Positions 1-5,542 of a DNA stretch of 8,099 nt are shown one piece after another. Every line of letters begins with the position of its first letter. Position 1 is the stretch's first letter. Under the pieces are notes generated by a model. That model was given only the letters and a program-made list of their open reading frames with translations, made no database searches and was not told the DNA's origin. This DNA is from Candidatus Woesearchaeota archaeon (lineage in GTDB: Archaea; Nanobdellota; Nanobdellia; Woesearchaeales; GW2011-AR4), in contig JACOZO010000045.1 of the NCBI GenBank assembly GCA_016181325.1, forward strand, positions 1 to 8,099, given 5' to 3'. Made by a program: the position numbers and the translations under genes.

Positions 1-78
1 AATCTCCTCAATTTTGGAACTTTTTCTTTTGAGTGTATAGTCGGTAAATGTTATCAATTCTTGCTGTAAAAGTTCCAT
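1..78 (-). CDS. 5' end of an unidentified gene (N-terminal 26 residues)
   Basis: An open frame starts at an ATG (complement of 76-78) and runs off the left edge without a stop. The 26 visible residues begin MELLQQELITFTDYTLKRK, a hydrophilic, probably helical start with no signal peptide or recognisable motif. The start is well supported. An in-frame stop lies just upstream (complement of 94-96), and a TATA-like box at 104-111 is centred about 29 bases ahead of the ATG, so the transcript would have almost no leader. The gene follows the winged-helix-like gene at 151-423 on the same strand after a 72-base gap but appears to have its own promoter. The function cannot be inferred from so short a piece. 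Confidence 0.55.
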   Translation of the reverse strand, partial: MELLQQELITFTDYTLKRKSSKIEEI

Positions 79-103
79 TATTTTTGAGAGATGCTATAAT
101 TCC

Positions 104-111
104 ATTTTATA
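104..111 (-). promoter_or_regulatory. TATA box of the left-edge partial gene
   Basis: On the minus strand this reads TATAAAAT, centred about 29 bases before the ATG at 78. That is slightly longer than the ideal leaderless spacing and predicts a leader of only a few bases. Confidence 0.45.
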
Positions 112-150
112 CACCATTTATTATCCACAAAATTCATATTATTTTAATTT

Positions 151-423
151 TCACTCTTCAGGCGGCAGTCCTAAAAACCTGTAAATATCTTCCTTCTTTC
201 TTGGATTAAGCGAAACGTGCCATTCTCCTGTTTTCTTTAGCTTTGTTAAAAATTCCATTTTGTATAAATTATCAATCGAATTTTGAACAATTTTTGTACC
301 TCTGAGATGCTTTGGCAGTCCTTTTCTCAAATTATCTTCTTCAGTGTGGGAATTGCCCCATTTTGGTGGATTCATTGACATCAACTTTCTCAGGATTTTA
401 TCTTGTATCTCTTTTTGCTCCAT
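151..423 (-). CDS. Small winged-helix-like archaeal protein, 90 aa
   Basis: This is a 90-residue, charged, soluble protein with no signal peptide or membrane segment. An N-terminal helix (residues 2-17) is followed by KWGNSHTEEDNLRKGLPKHL (21-40), a helix (44-55), and a strand-rich end containing GEWHVSLNPRKKEDIYRFL (66-84). The pattern of an HTEEDNLRKG-like block, KHLRG, then HVSLNPRKK is one I associate with small archaeal winged-helix proteins of unknown role; DNA binding is inferred. A longer frame opens at a TTG at 441, but the ATG at 423 is preferred because a good TATA box (447-454) is centred 27-28 bases upstream, which predicts a leaderless transcript beginning at this ATG. The gene is divergent from the regulator at 547-873 across a palindrome, so the two may be co-regulated. 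Confidence 0.8.
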   Translation of the reverse strand: MEQKEIQDKILRKLMSMNPPKWGNSHTEEDNLRKGLPKHLRGTKIVQNSIDNLYKMEFLTKLKKTGEWHVSLNPRKKEDIYRFLGLPPEE

Positions 424-446
424 TCCAAAAATCAGCAGCAAATAGC

Positions 447-454
447 TATATAAA
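447..454 (-). promoter_or_regulatory. TATA box of the 90-aa winged-helix-like gene
   Basis: On the minus strand this reads TTTATATA, a near-consensus archaeal box centred 27-28 bases before the ATG at 423. A purine-rich AAGAGA-like stretch upstream could serve as the BRE. The spacing predicts a leaderless mRNA and decides the start codon. Confidence 0.7.
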
Positions 455-463
455 TATATCTCT

Positions 464-491
464 TATTTAGGTATATTATTATACCAAAATA
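464..491. promoter_or_regulatory. 28-base palindrome, candidate operator between divergent genes
   Basis: The inner arms GGTATA (470-475) and TATACC (480-485) are perfect complements around a 4-base spacer. The match continues outward so that 11 of 12 base pairs agree (the only mismatch is 469/486). The centre at 477-478 is 27 bases from the leftward TATA box and 24 bases from the rightward one. A dimeric winged-helix regulator bound here would lie against both promoters; the neighbouring wHTH protein (547-873) is the obvious candidate. The symmetry is seen directly; the operator role is inferred. AT-rich sequence makes chance palindromes commoner, but the two GC pairs per arm and the central placement argue for function. 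Confidence 0.5.
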
Positions 492-497
492 GAAAGA

Positions 498-505
498 TTT
501 AAATA
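498..505 (+). promoter_or_regulatory. TATA box of the 108-aa winged-helix gene
   Basis: TTTAAATA matches the archaeal consensus. It predicts transcription starting near 528, a leader of roughly 19 bases before the ATG at 547, and excludes the GTG at 511 from the transcript. Confidence 0.55.
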
Positions 506-546
506 TTTGTGTGATAATCATAAAATTAGGTAATATTAGAATAAAA

Positions 547-873
547 ATGCCTCAAACAACCATTTTCAGAGAAACACTTGGAGACACCCCTGTAATAAGG
601 GTGCTGGATTTCTTGATAGAAGGAAGAGGCTTAGATTATTCTTTATCGGACATTGCAGAAAACTCAAATATAGGGTGGACAACCTTGCACAGGATATGGG
701 GCAAAATGCTGAAATCGGGGATGATAAAGCCAACTAGAGAAATCGGAATGGCAAAATTGTTTAAGCTGAATGAAGAAAATATTGCTGTTAAAGAATTGAT
801 TAGGTTATACGACACGTTGCTTTACCAGCATAATGAAAAGCATCTTTCAAGAAAGATCATCATAAAAGTATAA
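547..873 (+). CDS. Winged helix-turn-helix transcriptional regulator, 108 aa
   Basis: This is a small cytoplasmic DNA-binding protein of the archaeal wHTH type. Residues 13-26 form a first helix (TPVIRVLDFLIEG). SLSDIAENSNIGWTTLHRIW (32-51) fits the positioning and recognition helices. A hydrophobic turn (LKSGMI) leads to a wing around residues 62-75 (PTREIGMAKLFKLN), and a C-terminal helix (79-93) could mediate dimerisation. No ligand or metal site is evident. The frame is also open from a GTG at 511, but that codon lies only about 10 bases past the TATA box at 498-505, so the ATG at 547 is preferred. The gene is divergent from the 90-aa winged-helix-like gene and likely binds the palindrome between them, repressing itself and its neighbour (inference). 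Base composition is clearly more AT-rich than the genes that follow from 896. Confidence 0.85.
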   Translation: MPQTTIFRETLGDTPVIRVLDFLIEGRGLDYSLSDIAENSNIGWTTLHRIWGKMLKSGMIKPTREIGMAKLFKLNEENIAVKELIRLYDTLLYQHNEKHLSRKIIIKV

Positions 874-895
874 ACGAATCCATGTAATCATATTT

Positions 896-1705
896 CTACT
901 GCCCCATCATCCCGTAGAAATTATACAGTATCCTATCAACGCCCCTTACGACGTCAAAGCCGTTGCCTTCCACGAGTATGCAGTTGCCGTCGTAATTTAC
1001 CCCGAAATCCTCATCTTCCTTGATGTAAAGCACGATCATGTCCTTGGTGTTCTCGCATGTTATAACCGGCCTTCCCGCGCACGCATCGCTATCATTCCTG
1101 TCGCAGGCGGCAATCGGCGCTTTGGCAAAGGCATTCAACATGTGCGTGTTGAAGTCCCCTGCAGCGACTGCTATGTGCGAGAAATCGCTGCCGTTCGGGT
1201 TGAACGTCACGTAATATTCTTTGGCTTCATTGAACAATGTGTCATTAAGGGCGCCATTCAGGCTTATGTTCTCAAGCTCCCTTGGGCTGTACCTCATTGA
1301 CAGGTCATAAATCGTCTTTCCTGTCTGGGACTTGATCTGGGTGAACCAGAACCCGTCCAAGTTGATGAAGCTGTAGATCCCCTTGTATACATAGCCCTGC
1401 TCGGGCCTGAGCTTGTTCTTGAAGTTTGCGGCGTGCAGCTCCTCTATCGTTTTCGGTTCGTCCTTGAAATAGCTGAACGAGAAAATCGCCGCAAACAGGA
1501 CTATCACGATGGCTATGCTGGTCAGCAGTGCCTTGTCAGAGCCTTTTCCCTGCTCTGGCATTTCAGGAGCAGCTGAAGAATTGATGTCCTCTTCCTGTCT
1601 GTCAAGCTCCTCCAGGCCTTTATCATGCTCTTCTTTCGTGATGGAGCCGCTTTCAAGGCTTTCATTAAGTAGCTTTAGTTTCTGCTCTTTGTTCAGCTCA
1701 ATCAC
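896..1705 (-). CDS. Membrane-anchored protein with N-terminal SHOCT-like segment and four-cysteine exterior domain, 269 aa
   Basis: Function unknown. Residues 8-35 (KLKLLNESLESGSITKEEHD and on) look like a SHOCT-type two-helix segment, unusual in being N-terminal. One membrane helix follows at about 59-79. The remaining ~190 residues are predicted outside the cell and contain Cys201, Cys209, Cys217 and Cys242, likely as disulfides. The C-terminal part (RPVITC, then NCILVEG, then VDRILYNFYG) matches the corresponding end of the upstream gene (LPVINC, GSCIIIES, KDRILYSILG), so the two are paralogues. The start is GTG and overlaps the upstream TGA as GTGA, which implies translational coupling; a weak AGGA lies about 8 bases ahead. 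The downstream end converges on the wHTH gene with a 22-base gap. It is probably co-transcribed from the promoter at 2311-2318. Confidence 0.8.
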   Translation of the reverse strand: MIELNKEQKLKLLNESLESGSITKEEHDKGLEELDRQEEDINSSAAPEMPEQGKGSDKALLTSIAIVIVLFAAIFSFSYFKDEPKTIEELHAANFKNKLRPEQGYVYKGIYSFINLDGFWFTQIKSQTGKTIYDLSMRYSPRELENISLNGALNDTLFNEAKEYYVTFNPNGSDFSHIAVAAGDFNTHMLNAFAKAPIAACDRNDSDACAGRPVITCENTKDMIVLYIKEDEDFGVNYDGNCILVEGNGFDVVRGVDRILYNFYGMMGQ

Positions 1706-2286
1706 CCCAATATTCCTAAGATAGAATACAATATTCTGTCCTTGGCCATCAGGAAATTCACATCCCTGTTTGACTCAATTATTATACAACTGCCCTGCTG
1801 GGATATCATGGTGAGGTTGGACGCCCTGAAATATATCACAGGTATATTCGGCGTTGCAATGGAGCAGTTTATCACCGGCAGATTATACCTGTTCTCTGAC
1901 ATGGCGCCTGCGCGCAAAAACACGTCATAATTCTGGAAGGTGAGCCCCATCTGGTGCTGCGCCAGCGCAATGGCATCTGCATTTGTGTCATTTAGATCAT
2001 ACGTCGAGTCAATTTCCGGCTTTTGTCTCAGCATTGTCAAATCCGCAGTGATGTTCATGTCTTCCACTTCATCAGGCAGAAAGCTGAAGGCGGCATATTT
2101 GTCCTGAACTTTTACCATCCACGCCTGGCTCTGCTGGTTGTATACAAACTTGAAATCTTTGTATTTCACTTTCTGGTCAGGGCTGCTGAACCCAAAAAAC
2201 ACAAAGCTGAATGTCATCCCTACCAGCGTGAACGCCATGAATACCATGACAAGTATTTTGCCCAGTTTCTTCTCTTCCTTCTGCAT
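1702..2286 (-). CDS. Membrane-anchored paralogue with two conserved cysteines, 194 aa
   Basis: Function unknown. A short basic/acidic N-terminus (MQKEEKKLGK) precedes a single hydrophobic segment at about 11-33. It could be an uncleaved anchor, with the rest exposed outside. The exterior domain carries Cys141 and Cys167, which align in context and spacing (26 against 25 residues) with Cys217 and Cys242 of the downstream protein. The C-terminus, KDRILYSILGILG, mirrors that protein's VDRILYNFYGMMG. This copy lacks the SHOCT-like segment and the extra cysteine pair. The ATG is 27-29 bases from a TATA box (2311-2318), so the transcript is probably leaderless. It is the first gene of a two-gene operon divergent from the ABC exporter genes, which suggests but does not prove a shared envelope role. 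Confidence 0.8.
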   Translation of the reverse strand: MQKEEKKLGKILVMVFMAFTLVGMTFSFVFFGFSSPDQKVKYKDFKFVYNQQSQAWMVKVQDKYAAFSFLPDEVEDMNITADLTMLRQKPEIDSTYDLNDTNADAIALAQHQMGLTFQNYDVFLRAGAMSENRYNLPVINCSIATPNIPVIYFRASNLTMISQQGSCIIIESNRDVNFLMAKDRILYSILGILG

Positions 2287-2310
2287 AGCACGATGAAAAA
2301 TCCTGCAATA

Positions 2311-2318
2311 TATATAAA
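2311..2318 (-). promoter_or_regulatory. TATA box of the two-gene membrane-protein operon
   Basis: On the minus strand this reads TTTATATA, within a longer alternating AT run (2308-2319). It is centred about 28 bases before the ATG at 2286, giving an essentially leaderless transcript. Only 2 bases separate it from the opposing TATA box at 2321-2328. Confidence 0.7.
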
Positions 2319-2320
2319 AG

Positions 2321-2328
2321 TTTTTAAA
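2321..2328 (+). promoter_or_regulatory. TATA box of the ABC exporter operon
   Basis: TTTTTAAA, with its TTTAAA core centred 26-27 bases before the ATG at 2352, as expected for a leaderless archaeal transcript. The position where its BRE would lie (2314-2320) is inside the opposing TATA box. Confidence 0.65.
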
Positions 2329-2351
2329 CGCGGGAACGGCAGTGTTTTGAT

Positions 2352-3044
2352 ATGAAAAGAAGCGTGATAAGGCTTGAAAATGTGTGGAAAGTCTACAAGA
2401 TGGGCGATACTCATGTAAATGCCCTGCAGGGGCTTCATCTTGACATCAAGGAAGGCGAGTTCCTCGCGATTATGGGCCCGTCAGGCAGCGGAAAATCTAC
2501 TGCAGTCAACATGATAGGCTGCCTTGATGTCCCGACCAAGGGGAGGATAATGCTTGACCAGCATGACATATCAAGGCTGGATGAATCCGAGCTTGCGCAG
2601 ATAAGGGGCAGGAAGATAGGGTTCATATTCCAGCAGTTCAACCTCATACCTACCTTGACGGCGCTTGAAAACGTCACGCTGCCCATGATATTCCAGGGGA
2701 CAGGGGAAGGCGAGAGGATATCCCGCGCAAAGAAGCTGCTCGGGCTTGTTGAGCTTGGCGAAAGGATTTACCATAAGCCGACAGAGCTTTCAGGGGGGCA
2801 GCAGCAGAGGGTTGCGATTGCAAGAAGCCTTGCCAACGATCCCGAGGTAATTCTGGCAGACGAGCCTACAGGAAACCTTGACAGCAAGACAGGCTCTATT
2901 GTAATAGACTTCCTCAAGAGGCTTCACAAGGCAGATGGCAAGACAATAATCATGGTTACCCACGATGCCGCTCTTTCAAGGGTTGCCGAAAGGGTGGAAT
3001 TCCTGAAGGACGGCAAAATAGTTAAATCTTTAAATAACAAATAA
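2352..3044 (+). CDS. MacB/LolD-type ABC transporter ATPase, 230 aa
   Basis: This is the cytoplasmic ATP-hydrolysing subunit of a type VII (MacB/LolCDE/FtsE-like) ABC system. All motifs are intact: Walker A GPSGSGKST (42-50), Q-loop Gln94 in FIFQQFNLIP (91-100), signature LSGGQQQR (146-153), Walker B VILADEP (166-172) with catalytic Glu171, D-loop NLD (175-177) and switch His204. FNLIP after the Q-loop and DEPTGNLDS are characteristic of the LolD/MacB subfamily. The length matches stand-alone LolD proteins rather than the fused bacterial MacB. The ATG coincides with the predicted leaderless transcription start. It is the first gene of a plus-strand cluster with a secreted protein and two FtsX-type permeases, which are its evident membrane partners. 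The substrate cannot be read from the ATPase. Confidence 0.95.
   Translation: MKRSVIRLENVWKVYKMGDTHVNALQGLHLDIKEGEFLAIMGPSGSGKSTAVNMIGCLDVPTKGRIMLDQHDISRLDESELAQIRGRKIGFIFQQFNLIPTLTALENVTLPMIFQGTGEGERISRAKKLLGLVELGERIYHKPTELSGGQQQRVAIARSLANDPEVILADEPTGNLDSKTGSIVIDFLKRLHKADGKTIIMVTHDAALSRVAERVEFLKDGKIVKSLNNK
3029..3036 (+). promoter_or_regulatory. Possible internal TATA box before the secreted-protein gene
   Basis: TTTAAATA overlaps the last codons of the ATPase gene and is centred about 31 bases before the ATG at 3064, predicting a leader of about 5 bases. It could be a secondary promoter. It also arises from Lys/Leu/Asn codons in the ATPase C-terminus, so chance is possible. Confidence 0.3.
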
Positions 3045-3063
3045 GCATGCAATATTGAGTAAC

Positions 3064-4302
3064 ATGAAAAAAATAATATTTTTTATCGCCTTCCTGATGC
3101 TTGCAGGCATGGCATCTGCAGCAGTGAACACACAATATTTCGGAAAATCCCCCAACATACTGGTTACTCTTATCAGGCAGGAGCCGGATCCGATAGAGCC
3201 GGGCAAGGAATTTGAAGTCACTTTTAAGATTGACAATAACGGCACTACCGCAAACAATGTCCTTCTTGAAATACTGCCGGAATACCCCTTTTCCATTGTG
3301 CCCGGGGAGCTGCAGACCAGGGAATTAGGTGTCGTAGGCACCACGCAATCTGAAAAGCAGACCGTAATTACAAGGTTCAAATTGAAAGTTGCGCAGGACG
3401 CCAGCGACGGCAGCCACAGGATCAAGGCCAGATACAAAAGCGACGGCTCCGATTCATGGGCTACGCTGGAAAACTTTAAGATAAGAGTCCAGACATCAGA
3501 TGCACTGCTTGGGGTTGAGAAATTCTTTTCAGTTCCCGCCGTGACGGCGCCCGGAGACAAGGCCAAGCTTACAATAGAACTAAAAAATTATGCCAGCTCC
3601 CCATTGAAGAACATCAAAGTATCATTGGATCTGGAAGAGGAGGAGGAAGGCAGCATGCCGTTTGCGCCGATAGGCTCATCAAACCAGAGAATATACACCT
3701 ATCTTGAGGCAAACTCCAATCTTCCTGTTGCGTTCGAGCTGCTTGTCGATTCAGGTGCGGCTTCAAAAGCGTACAAAATACCCCTGGAATTCGGCTACTC
3801 CGATTACCTTAACAAAAACTATTCCAAATCCAGTTTTGTGACGCTGATTGTGGGGGACAGGCCCGACCTTGGAATCACGCTGGAAAGGACTGAAGTGTAC
3901 ACCCCGGAAACCCCCGGAAATGTGGTTCTCAGGCTTGTGAACAAAGGCAACCCGGACATAAAATTCCTTAATGTAAAAGTCATCCAGAATGAAAATGTGA
4001 AGGTCGCGGGGGCTGATGAATCATATATAGGCAAGCTTGACAGCGACGATTTCTCCACTGCGGAATTCAGGATGTTTTTGAAAGGTGAGGGCACCATCAA
4101 GATACCGGTTCAGTTGTCCTACAAGGACACGAACAACAATGACTACAGGGAAAACCGGGAAGTAGAGCTGAAGCTTTACTCTGACAATGAAGCCGAGGAG
4201 CTGGGCGTGAAGAGCGGCAACGGCTACACGTGGATGGTAATCACGCTGGCAGTGATAGGGGCGGGATATTACTCCTACAGAAGACGCAAAAACAAGAAAT
4301 AA
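3064..4302 (+). CDS. Secreted, membrane-anchored COG1361-like protein with Ig-like modules, 412 aa
   Basis: This protein probably acts outside the cytoplasmic membrane as a partner of the ABC exporter. A signal peptide (MKKIIFFIAFLMLAGMASA, 1-19, AXA-type cleavage) is followed by three beta-rich modules at roughly 38-145, 150-265 and 270-373. Each opens with a related pattern: IEPGKEFEVTFKIDNNGTT, APGDKAKLTIELKNY, TPETPGNVVLRLVNKG. This resembles the archaeal COG1361 'S-layer domain' and NEW3/CARDB-type folds. One C-terminal membrane helix (about 388-405) ends in RRRKNKK, so the body faces outside. No cysteine was seen. A longer frame from a TTG at 3055 adds three residues; the ATG is preferred because it directly begins the signal peptide. 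The gene sits between the ATPase (19 bases downstream of it) and the first permease. A role like the MacA adaptor is inference, since no hairpin or lipoyl domain is present. Confidence 0.85.
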   Translation: MKKIIFFIAFLMLAGMASAAVNTQYFGKSPNILVTLIRQEPDPIEPGKEFEVTFKIDNNGTTANNVLLEILPEYPFSIVPGELQTRELGVVGTTQSEKQTVITRFKLKVAQDASDGSHRIKARYKSDGSDSWATLENFKIRVQTSDALLGVEKFFSVPAVTAPGDKAKLTIELKNYASSPLKNIKVSLDLEEEEEGSMPFAPIGSSNQRIYTYLEANSNLPVAFELLVDSGAASKAYKIPLEFGYSDYLNKNYSKSSFVTLIVGDRPDLGITLERTEVYTPETPGNVVLRLVNKGNPDIKFLNVKVIQNENVKVAGADESYIGKLDSDDFSTAEFRMFLKGEGTIKIPVQLSYKDTNNNDYRENREVELKLYSDNEAEELGVKSGNGYTWMVITLAVIGAGYYSYRRRKNKK

Positions 4303-4310
4303 TTTTTTCT
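4303..4310 (+). terminator. Weak T-rich tract inside the exporter operon
   Basis: T6CT directly follows the TAA of the secreted-protein gene. Archaeal RNA polymerase can terminate at such tracts without a hairpin. Only 25 bases separate the genes and no promoter is evident before the permease, so partial read-through is the most it could impose. Confidence 0.25.
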
Positions 4311-4327
4311 TATCCTGGTAAATTAAA

Positions 4328-5542
4328 ATGCTGAGGGATTACTTCAATTTTGCTTTGGGTACAATAAGCCATAGGAAGCTGCGCTCATGGCTTACCATGA
4401 TAGGCATATTCATAGGAATAGCCGCTGTTGTGGCTCTTATATCCCTCGGGCAGGGCTTCAAGCAGGCAATAAACAAGGAATTTGAGAAGATAGGGACCGA
4501 CAAGCTGTTCATAACCGCAAAAAGCGGATTTGGGGCCCCCGGGACCAATGCTGCCGTCGAGCTGGTTGAGGATGACATGGATGTCGTCAAAAGGACACAG
4601 GGAATAGAGAACATTGCCGGCTACCTGATGGTGAATTCCAAGGTTGAATTTGAGGATGAGGTCGGATTTTTTCTGGTGCTTGGCATGCCTGAAGGCGATG
4701 AAAGAAGGCTTATGCAGGAAACATACAACATCAAGATCCAGGAAGGGAGGGGCCTGAGGGACAGCGACGAATTCAGCGCCCTCATCACAAATGGCTATGC
4801 TGAAAAAAAGCTTTTGGGCAAGAACCTGAAGCTCAGGGACAAGATAGAGGTAAGCGGAAAGGAATTCACGATAGTCGGCGTCATACCCAAAACAGGGGAT
4901 CCCGAATTTGACAGGGCTTTGGTGCTCCCTTTGGACGCAGTGAGGGAAATCTCCAATGAGGCCGAGAGAATTGATGTGATCCTTGTGAAAGTCGTGAATG
5001 TTAACAGCATAAGCTCAATGGCCGAAAGGATAAAAAGCGACCTGAGAAGGGCAAGGGACGTAAAGAAAGACGAGGAGGATTTTGACATCCAGACCCCTGA
5101 GCAGCTGCTGGGCTCTTTCAACGACATCCTGGATATCGTCCAGGCAGTGCTCATAGGGATTGCAGCAATCTCCCTTCTGGTCGGCGGAGTCGGAATAGCG
5201 AACACAATGTATACTGCCGTTGTGGAAAGGACAAAGGAAATAGGCATCATGAAGTCCATAGGCGCCCAGAACAGGGACATCCTCCTGATTTTTCTGATGG
5301 AATCCGGACTTTTGGGGCTTATTGGGGGCATCATCGGCGTCGTGCTCGGATTCGGATTAAGCTTTACTGTCGAATTCATTGCAAAAAGCGCCCTGGGGAT
5401 AAACCTGGTCGAGGCTTACTTTTCATACTCTCTATTGTTCGGCGCGCTGGCATTCTCGTTCCTAATAGGGGCTACATTCGGCATTCTCCCTGCAAGGCAG
5501 GCTTCGCTGATGCGCCCTGTCCAGGCCTTGAGGTCAAAATGA
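4328..5542 (+). CDS. FtsX/MacB-type ABC permease, first subunit, 404 aa
   Basis: This is an integral membrane subunit of a MacB/LolC-type exporter. Helix 1 is at about 20-41 (SWLTMIGIFIGIAAVVALIS), followed by a large extracytoplasmic domain (MacB_PCD type, about 42-270). Three C-terminal helices follow at about 272-295, 318-348 and 364-387. The cytoplasmic loop ERTKEIGIMKSIGAQNRDI (300-318) is the hallmark contact region with the ATPase, and the C-terminus ends with the family motif LPARQASLMRPVQALR. The length is that of stand-alone LolC/LolE permeases. The ATG follows the secreted-protein gene by 25 bases with only a weak GGT upstream. The gene overlaps the next permease by ATGA, so the two are probably made in equal amounts and pair as a heterodimer. 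Confidence 0.93.
   Translation: MLRDYFNFALGTISHRKLRSWLTMIGIFIGIAAVVALISLGQGFKQAINKEFEKIGTDKLFITAKSGFGAPGTNAAVELVEDDMDVVKRTQGIENIAGYLMVNSKVEFEDEVGFFLVLGMPEGDERRLMQETYNIKIQEGRGLRDSDEFSALITNGYAEKKLLGKNLKLRDKIEVSGKEFTIVGVIPKTGDPEFDRALVLPLDAVREISNEAERIDVILVKVVNVNSISSMAERIKSDLRRARDVKKDEEDFDIQTPEQLLGSFNDILDIVQAVLIGIAAISLLVGGVGIANTMYTAVVERTKEIGIMKSIGAQNRDILLIFLMESGLLGLIGGIIGVVLGFGLSFTVEFIAKSALGINLVEAYFSYSLLFGALAFSFLIGATFGILPARQASLMRPVQALRSK

Noticed and set aside
424..441. TTG at 441 as the start of the 90-aa protein
   Set aside because: It would begin between the TATA box and its predicted start site; the ATG at 423 matches leaderless spacing.
511..546. GTG at 511 as the start of the wHTH gene (12 extra residues)
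   Set aside because: It lies about 10 bases past the TATA box at 498-505, upstream of any transcript that box would give, and the extra residues add nothing to the wHTH fold.
874..895. Missing remainder of VapC at the left border of the GC-rich block, as expected if the whole block had inserted into vapC
   Set aside because: Only 22 bases lie between the convergent genes and no PIN-like frame or target duplication is visible there, so simple insertion into vapC is not supported.
1509..1724. Plus-strand Ser/Leu-rich frame of 71 codons opposite the SHOCT-like gene
   Set aside because: Low-complexity antisense frame with no promoter or ribosome site; the minus-strand protein has clear domain structure and a paralogue.
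4795..5379. Long minus-strand frame antisense to the first permease
   Set aside because: Shadow of a strongly conserved FtsX-type permease; the composition is the reverse-complement artefact of its codons.
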